Source: Nectonema munidae (lineage: Eukaryota > Nematomorpha > Nectonematoida > Nectonematidae). Taken from it: a DNA stretch of 64,000 nt. This document shows, in pieces, positions 13,020 through 24,419 of this stretch. Under the pieces are notes generated by a model. The model was not told where the DNA came from, ran no database searches, and saw nothing but the letters and a program-made list of their open reading frames with translations. The position numbers were made by a program, and so were the translations under genes. The DNA lies in the NCBI GenBank assembly GCA_030549495.1, contig JAUIRK010001050.1, positions 248,001-312,000 on the forward strand. Reading direction: 5' to 3'. Each line of letters begins with the position of its first letter. Position 1 is the first letter of the stretch.

Positions 13020-14500
13020 GTAAAAATGCCTAGATTCTCTGATCGTCACTCATTGATTATTTCTTATTCTAACTTTTCTTTCATCCTTTATTTTGTGTAA
13101 TATTTCATTTGTTTTGTTTGATGTTTAAATATTTTTTATCATTTTCTTGATATAAATAAATCTTATTTTTGAAATTAAAATTTTTCTCATAGTGTTAATT
13201 TTTAAAATTGTGTTTTTTTTGGAAAAGACAATTTTTCGCAATTTTTTTTTATAAAATAGTAATTCAAAATACTTAAAAAATACATGGTTATTTCGAAAGG
13301 ACTTTTATATACTTTTTTTGATGTAAAGGGGTTCCAAAAATTTCGGTTGACGTAAAACTCCCACTCCGTCCTCCTAAAAACTCTGTTGATAATTTAAAAA
13401 ATAAATTGGTGGCAAAATCGAAAGAAATGCTAGAACATAAAATAGATATAAAAAGTTGTGCTGAAGTAGTCAAAGACTCAACTTTTTTGATAATAATAAT
13501 AATTAAATCTAAGCCAGCTCTTAAAAATTGGTAAGGCTTATATTTATGAATTATCAAAGAATGGGCCAAAATTCTCGTATTACGTAATGTTTTAAAGGAA
13601 TAAAAAGGTGTCGAGCCGTTGAGATATTTCAGTGATAAATTAGCTAAAACAATTTGCCCGCAGGACGAGCTTCAGAAAGGAAATGTTCAGTGAACAAATA
13701 CGTAGCAAGATGGATGGGAAAATTAATTCAAGTATTCTTCGCTAATGCCTGACTAAAATGCCTCACTTCATTTTGAATATTGAATAGTAGATAAAATGCA
13801 TATAAAATTTTAAGCGTCTCACTTTCTAGACCTCTAGAAGTGAAGAGGGGGCCATTTGGTGCCAATATTTTCTGCGGGGGGCAAAGTAGTTAAGGAGAAC
13901 AGATTAAGCCACTAGAATGTCTTAAAATGAAGTAGTTTCATCTCAATTTATAAATCTTACGGGAGTATATACCAGTTTTAGAATATACAGAATCTTGTTC
14001 TACTTTGAGGATAGTATTTGACTTTAAAAAAAATAGCGAAGCATTGAACGAGAGAGACATTAGGTAAGGTATACATTATATTAGCATGTGATTATATAGA
14101 AACAACAAAATATTTGTTTAAAAATTCATTTATTGAAATCATCAACTGAAAAAAAATTATCAATGCAGCTTAATTTTAAGGTTATCAAATTCATCAATAT
14201 TTTTTTTGATGATGATGATCAAATTCATCAACAAAGCTATCCAAATCTACTCTCTCGGCACGTACTCTTTCAATGGGGAGTAGTGTGATCGCAATTATAT
14301 ACCAGTGGTCATAGAATTTATGAAAAATGTATTCACTAATTTCATTTTTCAGAAACTTTTCTCCCAAGAAGCACTGGTAACAGGCAGAGTGACAGAAATC
14401 AAAAATAATTTGTAGAAATGATCAAATGCAGCCTTATAAGGACATATAAATGAATTGCACAATCAACGTATGCTGCTTTTGGATCATTCACAAGTAATAT
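13020..14500. other. Non-coding stretch with possible worn element end
   Basis: No gene is recognised. G-rich words near 13,845-13,890 (GAGGGGGCCATTTGG, GCGGGGGGCAAAG) resemble the subterminal parts of hAT MITEs. The rest is low-complexity AT sequence, including a short GAT/GATG repeat near 14,208. Confidence 0.3.
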
Positions 14501-14506
14501 TCTCAC

Positions 14507-14678
14507 TAGAAATCGATCACAGAGTATGCCAATGAATATGCCTTTAAGTTTTCCTTAGACAGTAATGTCTGTCCTCCAGGAGATAGAGCCGAAATTCCAG
14601 AGTAAATGGCAACAGTCAAGTACATGATAGATTCTAGCAGAAACAATTTAATATTTCTTTCTTTTATGAAAGAATATA
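14507..14678 (-). CDS. Possible inner exon of an SLC5-like symporter
   Basis: On the minus strand a pyrimidine-rich acceptor (TCAATTTTTTTAG) precedes an open segment of 172 nt that runs to a donor GTGAGA. It encodes a helix, SIMYLTVAIYSGISALSPGG. Its pattern matches the sodium:solute symporter segment usually written Q-x-x-L-Y-x-x-V-x-x-Y-A-P-A-L-A-L. The exon lies downstream of the SLC5-like first exon at 26.7 kb on the same strand, which is the expected order. The resemblance is only of pattern, the exons between are not found, and a chance frame remains possible. Confidence 0.3.
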
Positions 14679-14899
14679 CTAAAAAAATTGACATAGAAAA
14701 ATTCATAATTTTTTTTTTCAAATAAAAGAAGATTTACATTTTAAAGAAGTCATCAATTTCTTACTTTTTTGTTTTTCAAGTTAAAAACTTTTTGCAAAAT
14801 TATATAAATTTTAGAAAAATTTTTTTTAATTTGTTGTTAGTCAAACATTTTCTTTTCAAGTAATGAAGATCTCATTTTTTGGTGTTGTTAGTTTTTGTT

Positions 14900-15055
14900 G
14901 CCAAATAATTCAGAAGCTGAAGAGGGAGGTAAGAATTGCAACCTTTACTGATTGGAATAAACTTAACTAATAAGTTTTTGAAATAGTTAAAACTTTTTAA
15001 AATTAATTAGACTACAAACTTTGCCCCCTAGAAAAAATTTCTGGGTACGCTTCTG
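14900..15055. mobile_element. Possible hAT-type terminus (single end)
   Basis: The plus strand ends in TTTCTGGGTACGCTTCTG at 15,055, preceded by TTTGCCCCCTAG. Inverted, this reads CAGAAGCGTACCCAGAAA, the style of hAT MITE ends (CAGGGGCGTACCCAG). No partner end or target duplication was found, so the extent is unknown. Confidence 0.3.
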
Positions 15056-15149
15056 ATAGCAATGTATATAATGTGCAAATAGAACTCTATCATGAATTCG
15101 TTTTTGAACGCCTCTTACTTCTACACTCAAAAATGTTGCTTCTTCAAAT

Positions 15150-16180
15150 CCTAAGATCACGAGAGAAGATTAGTAGTCCAAGCCTAGCTCGTCCAAACTT
15201 TTTAAGATGATATAAGAGATAGATGCAGCATACAAAATATTCATTTGAGTGAAAGAAACGAACCTACAGAAATTAATATTTCATCAAAAAATCTTATAAA
15301 TAATGCCAACTGCTCTGATTTACTAATATCTTTGTCTTCGTCAGCTTGAATAGAAAAGAAATGAGATAACCTTACTTTTTCTGCAATATCTTCCTTTACA
15401 ATATATGCAAAATTATCAATAATTTCATTCTGTATTGCAGGACTAGTATACTTCTCATACTCGGGATCCTTCTGAACTTTATCAGCGATGATAGAATCAG
15501 GGTTTGCAGTGAATCTGCGAAATTTACGAACATTTCGTGAATTCACTCCGTTATAAACTTCTCTGTGTCTTCTCTGGGAATTGTCATCTGCCAACAAGTT
15601 TATTTCACCAACAGTTTTTATATAATTGCGATTTTTACGAACTTTCTTCTGATAAGCCTCACTTATATTCTGAGTAACAGATGTTTTATCAATTTATTGC
15701 TTTGGTTGTCAGTACATACAATAGTGGAAATAATATGTGCTTCTGAATGGCCCTGTCTTTTCCATGTGTTTTTCCATCGTCGAAACTAAAGCCAATTTTA
15801 TAAAAGATTCGTTCGCATTGCCATAGGCTAGAGGTGTAAAATGCCTGCACGCGAAGCAAAAGCATCGCGTTCTTTGGAATATTCAACCCATTCATATTTG
15901 TCAAACCAAGCAGCCGCGAAAGATTGAGTAGGAGAGTTTCCTTCACCATGTTTTGGATACTCCTTCCTACGAAGCTGAAGAGATTTCACAGAAGCAGATT
16001 GAGATATGTCACTTGGTGCAATATCATTGTTTTCCCTTTTCTGTTTCTGAGACAAATGATTCGCATTTGAGCTTAGATTATCGCTGAAGTCAGCATATCT
16101 CTTAATTTCTTGGAAAGTTTCTCAGAAACAGAATGCTCTGTATCACATTCATTATGCTTTTGAGATAGAAATTTATCCAT
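15150..16180 (-). pseudogene. Decayed hAT transposase, ZMYM1/TTF-zinc-finger type
   Basis: Minus-strand fragments begin with MDKFLSQKHN at 16,180. They pass through a TTF-type zinc-finger-like region with WFDKYEWVEYSKERDAF (about 15,840-15,925) and IFYKIGFSFDDGKTHGKDRA (about 15,740-15,810). They then enter the transposase core with YTSPAIQNEIIDNF and FFSIQADEDKDISKSEQLAL, the counterpart of the SVLADETTDI-x-x-x-EQL motif. A further match (SLDELGLDY) follows near 15,150-15,240. The C-terminal half, including the dimerisation domain, is missing, and frames change at least three times. This is a truncated, dead copy of a common animal hAT family. Confidence 0.75.
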
Positions 16181-17019
16181 GGTTATAAAACAAAAAAATT
16201 ATCTAGGGCTCTTAATTCTGAAAAAACGGCAAAAAAATAGAATCCAATCAAATTAAAGATATGCCTAAGCTGGGTTAGCACTAAAATTTATATAATTATG
16301 TTTATCGGCCAAAAAACAGTGCTTATATATTTTCGTTTACTAAAATTGTTATAAAGTATAACAAGTTCCAAAATGTGTTATATTTCTGCTTACAATATTG
16401 ATAAGAATTGTTTAATTTCTGCAACTGACTGATGGATGATGAGTATAAAATGGGAGTATACCACATTTTTGTTTGCATTAGGACAACGCATTATTTTTAA
16501 CCTGAAGGTCAATTATAATTAGAACTTTTGAATTTGGAATATCTGTCTGAGATAAGCATAACACATTTGGCATAATTGCTCTAATTGAGATTTTGCTTCG
16601 GTTTTGACACTGATGATGGCGTTTTGCATTTCATCTTCTCTTCTGCTTGCTTTGAAGAATTGTTTCTTTCATGTTTTAAAAAATCTTTTTAGGATTAATG
16701 TCTTAAATACATCATGTCTTTTCGCATCAATACACAGTTTTCATTTTAGATTCAAAGTTATAATTTCTAAATTTCTTTGAATATAAAGTATTTACTTATT
16801 TATATTTAATAAGAAATGTTCTTAAAATTTAAATTTACCGAAATTACGCTAATGGTCCACGTGTGACGTCAAAATTTAACCAAGCTTTAGTTGAATTAAA
16901 ATTAAAGTTATCTTATATTTTTTTATGTTAAAAAAAGGACCACATTATAAATTCTAATGTGAAATTATTACAAATTTTAACAATATATTTTATAGAAAAA
17001 ATTGATATCAGAATCCCGT

Positions 17020-18000
17020 AGTTTTTGAAAATAATTTTCAAAAAAATAGTGAAATTTTTTGAAGTAATGATTGATATAATACTAATTTTCTTTTGTTATA
17101 TAATACATATTAACCCCCTTATTACCTTCACTAAAAAATTAATTGTACAAAATTGGCTGAATTATATTCCTTCAAATTTCGTATATATTTTCCTAAAATC
17201 TCTAGCTGCATCTTTTGATACCATTTTCATGGTAGTTGGATAACCACTCATCTTAAAAACTGTCAATCAAAATCAAAATTTTTCAACAAAATTTTAACAT
17301 TATCTGTACTTAACCATATAACTTAGGGTCTATATTATATACTACCTTCAAAATTTATAATTATATACAGTTTTGAACGTATAACACTTCATATATTTAA
17401 TTTTTTCAACAATCTTAGAAAATGTCAATCAAAATTTTTATTGATCAGAAATATATCTAATAAAATATTCCTTCAAATTTTACATAAAATATATGTTTTT
17501 ATACTAAATCAGCCATGCTGGTTTCATTTCTGGACTCATTTTTTACATTTAGAATTTGAAATTACCATAACAAATCGATCATGCTGGTTTTATTTCTGAA
17601 CTCAGTTTTCACATTTAGAGGTCTTAAAATATCTGTCAGTGTCAATCAAATTTGCCGTTTACTTCTAATAATAATTACCCCCAAAAATATTCTCTTTAAT
17701 TTTACACAAAATATATGTTTTTATACTAAATCAACCTTGCTGGTTTCATTTCTGGACTCAATTTTCACATTTAGATGTGTAAAATATCTGTCAGTGTCAA
17801 TTAAATTTGCGGTTTACGTCTGAAAACTGTTTTCAAAAATATATCAAATTTTATATAAAATATAAATATTTTTATACCAAATCAACCATGCTATTTCATG
17901 TATGGACTTAATTTTTGCATTTAGGATTTGAAAATACCTATCACTGGTCAACAGATGTTTTTCATCAGGCATCATTCATATTGTTTTATATGTAGTTTTT
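17020..18000 (+). repeat. Left array of ~155 bp tandem repeats
   Basis: Diverged head-to-tail units carry the landmarks GTCAATCAAATTTGC, TTTTATACTAAATC, CATGCTGGTTTCATTTCTG and CACATTTAGA. The landmark CATGCTGG (or a one-base variant) recurs at about 17,513, 17,581, 17,735 and 17,886, giving a spacing of about 155 bp with one shortened unit. Earlier units (17,020-17,440) are more worn. The same unit in the same orientation recurs to the right of the orphan repeat gene at 19,920-20,420. Confidence 0.7.
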
Positions 18001-18149
18001 CATGCTGATTTTATGATTAGTTTGTTGTCAACTCGTACAGTTTTTTATATTTTTGAGAGGTGGTACAAATAATGTCATATCATCTTAAAATAATCTAGTG
18101 TATTTTTTATTCCGTTTAATATTTAGAGACTTCCTAATTTTCTATCTAA

Positions 18150-19790
18150 TACAACGTCGAGGAAGTGTCCAAATCATCCTAATAAATCCTTCTATGTTTG
18201 TGGAGAATGTATGGTGAACATACAGAAACGTGCAATTACTCCTAAAATAAGAAAAATCTACAAATTATATTTTGATTGTCCTCTTGGAGATCAAGAAAAG
18301 CCTTGGGCTTCTCATCAAATTTGCTCTGCTTGTTTAAATGATTTACAAGATTAGTTTAATAAAAAGAACAAATCTATGCCTTTTGCAATTCCTATGATAT
18401 GGAGGGAGCCAAAAAATCATCTTGATGATTGCTATTTTTGCAAAATAAATATTACAGGATTTTCAAAAAAAACAAGCATAAAATTGAGAATCCAAATATG
18501 CAATCAGCAATGAGATCTGTAACTCACAATAAAAATTTACCAGTTCCATTCCCATCAAATGATTGTGTTTCAGATGATGATGTTGATGATGACGATTATG
18601 ATTCTGACAAATTTGATATCCAGAATTATGTGGCTGAAAAAGATAACCTTTTGCCAAAAATTTTTTCTCAAGGTGAATTAAACGATCTTGTTAAAGATTT
18701 ATCCCTTTGAAAAAGCAAAGCCGAACTTTTAGAATCAAGATTAAAAGAACAATCTTTGTTAGAACAGGATGCTTGCATAACATGTTTTCGTCAAAGAAAT
18801 TTAAATTGTACAAACATATTTTTCCGTTAAAGGTCTACTTTGTTTTTGTATAGATATTGATCGTCTTTTTGCATGTTTAAACGAAAAGCATAATCCTTTA
18901 GAGTGCCGACTATTTAATGATTCTTCAAATCTGTTTGAAAGGCGTTTTGCTTCACAATTGTAAAAACCTTCTATAGCTAGAGCACATTCTGTTCATCTTT
19001 TCGAATCATATGAAAACTTTAAAATATTACTTGAGTGTCTTTCTATGAAAAGTTTTCTTGGAAAATATGTGGTGATTTAATAATAATAGGAATGGTGATG
19101 GGATTGCAATCAGGCTTTACAAAATAGTGCTGTTTTTATGCCTTTGGGACAGTCAGGCGAGTGATAAGCACTATTCAAATTTTGTTTGAAAAGCTAAGAC
19201 AACATATCAGCAAGGCTTATCTAATGTCAATCACATGCCTTTAGTCAATCAGCATAAGGTTTTATTGCCTCCTTTACATATAAAACTTGAGCGAATAAAG
19301 CAACATATAAAACGCTTGCACGAAGAAACTCGAACGGCTTTGAATATATAGTTAAAAAGTTTCCAAAAATCACAGAAGCTAAACTAAAATAGAGGATTTC
19401 AAATAAAAGAATTACTCAAAGATCTGCACTTTAAAGCGACGCTAGATGAGGTAGAGCGTTCTGCTTAGGATGCTTTTGCTTGGATTTGTGAGAATTTTTG
19501 GGTAACAAAAAAATCAATAGCTTATAAAGATGGAATCAAAAATCTTTTAAAATGCTATTCAGAAATGGGCTGCCGAATGTCGTTAAAGGTTAATTTTTTA
19601 GAGTATCATGTGGATTATTTCACAGAAAGCCTTGGAGCAGTGTCTGATGAACATGGAGAAAGGTTCCATCAAGACATTAGTGCTATGGAAAAAAGATATA
19701 AAGGTTTTTGGAATGAAAGTATGCTCGCTGAATATTATTGGACACACTATCGCGATCATCCAGCCTGTACAAAAAAGACATAAGTTTGTG
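18150..19790 (+). mobile_element. Orphan arthropod multicopy ORF, decayed copy
   Basis: Fragments match, from memory, an uncharacterised protein family present in many copies in arthropod and some other invertebrate genomes. The recognisable words in order are KSMPFAIPMIWREPKNH (about 18,373-18,423), an F-S-K-K-N-K-H-K stretch, an acidic Asp-rich linker (18,565-18,625), GELNDLVKDLSL (18,673-18,708) and, at the end, GAVSDEHGERFHQDISAMEK (about 19,636-19,700) with WNESMLAEYYW. I know of no assigned function, and I do not recognise a transposase catalytic motif. It is treated here as a fossil: broken, with numerous breaks. The flanking tandem arrays may be part of the element or the substrate it landed in. 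Confidence 0.65.
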
Positions 19791-19919
19791 TGAATACCAA
19801 AATTATGGGACGTGCTGCATGCAAATTGATAAAAAAAAATTAGCGTGTAAAAATATATTAAAAAATTTAGTTTGTTGATAAAACTAAATAATTTGTAACG
19901 AAAATAAATTTTTTTGTTG

Positions 19920-20420
19920 ATCAGTGTATCAATCAAATTTACGGTTTAATTCAAAATTTGTTTCCAAAAATATTGATTCAAATTTTACATGAAATAAATG
20001 TTTTTATACAAAATCGATCATGCTAGTTTTATTTCTGAAATCAGTTTTTGCATTTAGAGGTTTTAAAATGTCCGAAAGTGTCAATCAAATGTTTGGCTTA
20101 CGTCTAATGTCCTAAGAAATATTTTTGAAATTTAAATAAAATATATGCTTTTATACCAAATGGAAGATGCTGTATTTATTTTTGGATTCAGATTTGGCAT
20201 TTATGGTTTTAAAACATCTGAAAGCTTGAATCAGATTTATGGTTTACTTCTAGATACTGTCTTTAAAAATAATATAAAATATCTTTCAAATAAAATATCT
20301 GTTTTTATACCAAATCGACTATGCTTATTTTATTTCTGAACTCCATTTTGGCTAATACGGTTAAAAAATATCTGGAAGTGGCAATTGAATTAGTGATGTA
20401 TGCTGAAAATCAGTTCTGTA
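19920..20420 (+). repeat. Right array of ~155 bp tandem repeats
   Basis: This has the same unit and orientation as the array at 17.0-18.0 kb. The landmarks AAATCGATCATGCTAG, AAATGGAAGATGCTG and AAATCGACTATGCTTATT place units at about 20,007, 20,167 and 20,321, with a spacing of about 155 bp. It starts with GTATCAATCAAATTTACGG directly after the orphan repeat gene. Confidence 0.65.
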
Positions 20421-21362
20421 AATTTTTTTCAAAAATCGTTGTATATTAGTTATATAGTAAAAATATACTTTTTTTTTTGTATATTTTGGCTTATAATACT
20501 TTCTTCAATCATCTTGGGTATGAAATATTTATTTAAAAAAAGCAAAACGTATTATAAAATCTTTTGAAGATTAGTATTAGAGAAGGAAGCAACTTGAAAA
20601 CTAATTGAAAAGAGAACGTATGATCCAAAGAAATAACTAAAAAAAATGTATCTAGACTAAATGGAAGATCTATGATATTCTAATGAACAGGAAGTGATGT
20701 GATGATCTAATATTGGGTGCTTCAAAAAAGATTTTGACAGTGAAATAGAAGTTCCTCTTTTATGAAATCTTTAAATCTATAGTTATATAGGATTACAATT
20801 ATCATTTAACTAATATGGGTAGGAAATCTGAAAATTTAGAATAGGTCAGAGTTATCATAAATGGCACAGATGCCAATATGTGAGGATTTAGTCAGTATCA
20901 ATATATTTTTTAAATTGAATTTGTCCATCTTTTTCCTTTTGCATGAAAGAGAGAATCTTTTAAATGAAGAAAGTGGAACAACTTTTTGTAATTGAACAAT
21001 GAACATGACAAATGATTCATCAGGAAAAAAAACTTTGAACTGGGATTGGTTGACAAATATTCAGGCTGAATATCCCTTCATATCATCTGATAATAAAATA
21101 CACGATACTGATAAAAAGCCTAAGACCATCAAGAAGATTATTTGATCAGAATGCTTTGAGAGAAGAAAAATCAGTTCAAAATAAATCGTTAAAAAAGTTT
21201 TTTCAAACACACATTGAAGAAAATAAATTTCTAATGAAAAAAAAGCTACCAAGAAAGGATCATCATAGAATGAATAGTAAAAGTAAAAATAGTAAAAAAT
21301 TAATAAAAATTAGTAAAAAAGAATGAATAGTAAAAGTAAAATTTATTTGAATAGTAAAAAAG

Positions 21363-24300
21363 CAGTGTTTTTCAACCTTTTTCGTGTTGCGAAACCCTAA
21401 AAACAAAATGAAAATCTCGCGAAACCTAGTTTTAAATTTTGGATAAAAAATAAAATAGATATATAATAATATACAAAACAAGTATAATTGTGTATATATT
21501 AGTACATATCATTTTGTTAGCAATAAAGAAAAAGTTCAAGTTTAATTTTTTATTGGAGTATCAAAGATGAAAACTCAATGAGAAATCTGAGCGACTACGG
21601 CATAGTTCTTTGATGTTTGGTCTGGTTTTTGACAAACACGAAGTTCGTCTTTAACTAACAATAGTTGTGAACGCTTTTTGTTTTTGATAGTTGAAAGAGC
21701 TGAAAATGCAAATTCACATAAATATGAAGTCGAAAATTGCAGAAGAATAATAATGGCTTTTTTTTGGCAATTGCAGGGTACTCTTTCTACTAAGAGCCAA
21801 AATTGATCAAGAATGAGCTCATAGTGCTTCAATTTTAATGTCCTGTCACTGAAAATACTCGCAAGTTCTTCCTCTTCTTTTAATGTGAATGAATTTTCAT
21901 CTGTTTTTGTTTCAACAAAGGAATTTCTCACCAAATCAAATACATCAATAGATACTGAGGGAAAATACTTTTTAAGATTAGCTGAGAGGGTATTCAGATG
22001 ATTCAAAATTAGCGAGGTAATTTTTGAACAGCTTCTTTCAAAAGTAAAAGGAAACATTTCAGTTACCTAAAGTAATTCGTTTTTTCCTTATTGATATTTT
22101 TTTCTAAAAAGCTTTTATATTATCAGTTGAAGACAATATATTTTCGTTCCCGCCTTGCATACTTTTATTCAAGATATTTAGCTCATGGAAAATATCTACA
22201 AGGTAAGCTAGCTTCGAGCACCACTGTTCACTCTCAAACTTTCTGAAAACTCTTCTAGATTTTTCTGATTACAAAAGATTTATATTCCCTCTCTCAACTC
22301 ATAAAAACGTGACAAAACCTTCCCTCTCGACAACCATCTTATTTCTGTGTGTTGAATCAGATTTGTGTGTTCCGCTTCCATGTTTTCACAAAGTTTTGAA
22401 AACAAACGTCGTAGTGGTCTCATCTTGATGTAGTTAACTATTTTCACGACTATATCTAATGTGGATTTCATCTCAGGTCCAAGAGTTTTAGCAACTAATG
22501 CTTCCCTATGAATTAAACAATGAGTATGAATAATGTTTGAATTATTGTTTTGTGCTATTGGAACAAATCCTTTTACACGTCCTGTCATTGCTGGAGCACC
22601 ATCGGTACAAATACCGACACAGTTTTCCCATTTAAATCCACAATATCTAAAGTATGAATTCAAAACTTCAAATATATCTTGCCCTTTTGTTGTTTCCGGA
22701 AATTCTTTGCAACAAAGAAAGTCTTCCACAATTGCCATATCATCTATAAAGCGAACAAACACAAGAAGTTGTGCTTTACCAGAAATATCTGTACTTTCAT
22801 TAACTTGAAGTGCAAACATCTCATTTTTCAGAATTCTTGATTTGATATGAGACTCAATGTTGACTGACATATCTTGAATGCGTCTACTTATTGTGTTGTC
22901 TGAAAGTGGAATTTTGTTTATTTCTGAAACAGCTTCTTTTCCTAACTTTATTTCAACTATTTGCTGACATGCTGGTAAAATAAGACTTTCAGCAATGGTG
23001 TGAGCTTTCATTTTTTGCAACTATTTCAGCCACAGCGTGACTTGCTTCTTGTGCCTTGTTGCTCAACTTGAATTTTTTAGTGAACATAGAGACTTGCCTT
23101 TTATTGAGATTCATTTCTCTTTCTTCTTTTTTACTTTTTTATTCTTCTTTTTTACTTGATAAATCAGGATGTTTTTTCAATAAATGCGGTTTAAGTTTGG
23201 CCGGTGCCATAGCACTGTTAGCTAGCTTTTCTCCACAAACAATACACAAAGAAAGGTAAAGGACAGTCTTGGTCTCCAGTCCAGGTAAATCCAAAAGCCA
23301 TGTATTTTTCTGAATATTTCCGAATTTTACTATCTTGGTTCATCACATCATTTTTTGAAATGCTTGACGAAATTGTAATATCAGCTACATCTTCATCAGA
23401 ATCCGTATCATGATCCACACTAATTTTGTGCCTTTTAACAAATTTATCCATAGAAAAATGGCTTATAGCTAGTTCTAAAAATTTAATTTATAATTCTAAC
23501 TAAAAAAAGGGTAATCCTGAAATTTTCATTCAAACAATTATTTTTATAAAATATAAAAATATGCCGTTTTTCATGAATTTATAAAAATTTATCTTCCTTA
23601 TAGTCGAGTACTCAACAAAATCAGACTTTTTTTGAACAAAAAGTGAAAAGTTAAAGTTGCTCGAATGACATTTCCAAAAAAATATTTGAACTTTGAAAAT
23701 GATTAGCGTTTCAAAATAAAAAAAATAAAATATACTCACATAGATTAAATCGAATCAATTGAAAAAAAATCTTTTTTTATTTCTTTTAATTAAAAAAATT
23801 TATATTTTTTTCAAACGAGACCAAAGGATAACTGTTTTTTCGTCGAGTAAGAGAGCCAATTTTTTTAGTGAAAGAGCCAGAATTGGCTCGCGAGCCGTAC
23901 ATTGCCGACCACTGTAATAGTAGATTTGATAGGCCAAATGGTCAATGTTTCTGTTTATTAAGTTCATATTATTCCTTGATATTTGTCAAACGGTATGATA
24001 AACTGGGAAATGTGTATGAGTTTGTATCAATTAGAATTCCAAAGATTTCGTATGTATGAAAAATATGTTAAATTTATGATTATCTTTGTACGTTTTCATA
24101 CTGCATTTTACTTCATACAACATATAAATGTTGAACGTTGATTCAAAAAAATATAAATCGAAATAAAAACTAAAAAATAGCTAATAAAAAAACAAAAACA
24201 ATATGAATAGCTTGAATTACAGGCACTAAAAAAACTTTTATATCATAATGAATGGAAGTATATTTTGATAGCAAACGGGATTTATTTTTGATATTTTATA

Positions 24301-24417
24301 TATCAGGTCTTTCATAAAAAAAACAGGGGATCAAGGACCAAACTTCGAACTCGCGGAACCCTCAGACTATGTTCGCGGAACCTTTAGGTTCAGCGGAACC
24401 CCGGTTGAAAACCACTG
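21363..24417 (-). mobile_element. ZBED5-like hAT transposon with terminal inverted repeats
   Basis: The ends are inverted repeats of the CAGTGGTTTTCAACC class. The left reads CAGTGTTTTTCAACC at 21,363 and the right, inverted, reads CAGTGGTTTTCAACCGGGG from 24,417. Inside both ends are echoes such as TTCCGCGAA or CGCGAAACC. Flanking octamers (TAAAAAAG and CTGTAAAG) agree only partly, so the target duplication is worn or lost. A second hAT-style end, CAGTGGTCGGCAATGTACGG inverted, lies inside at 23,914. This suggests either a nested insertion or that the transposase belongs to an inner element. A transposase relic occupies 21,575-23,451. Confidence 0.65.
21575..23451 (-). pseudogene. hAT transposase relic, ZBED5/SCAND3-like
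   Basis: The minus strand starts MDKFVKRHK at 23,451, with an acidic linker and [20 protein letters not shown], a BED-finger-like opening. This continues in other frames into a cysteine and LKRHL-type finger. A long open piece (22,280-23,020) carries the family core: IPLSDNTISRRIQDMS, FALQVNESTDISGKAQLLVF (catalytic-region counterpart of FALQLDESTDI), CVGICTDGAPAMTGRVKGF, HCLIHREALVAKTL and IRWLSRGKVLSRFYELR. The 21,575-22,057 piece ends with FSTSYLCEFAFSALSTIKNK, the hAT dimerisation motif. The coding parts are separated by frame breaks, so no full protein is made, but the copy is fairly young by its long open stretches. Confidence 0.85.
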
Positions 24418-24419
24418 CT

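Noticed and set aside
19598-19936. 112-codon minus frame
   Set aside because: Shadow of the plus-strand orphan repeat gene fragment ending at about 19,780.
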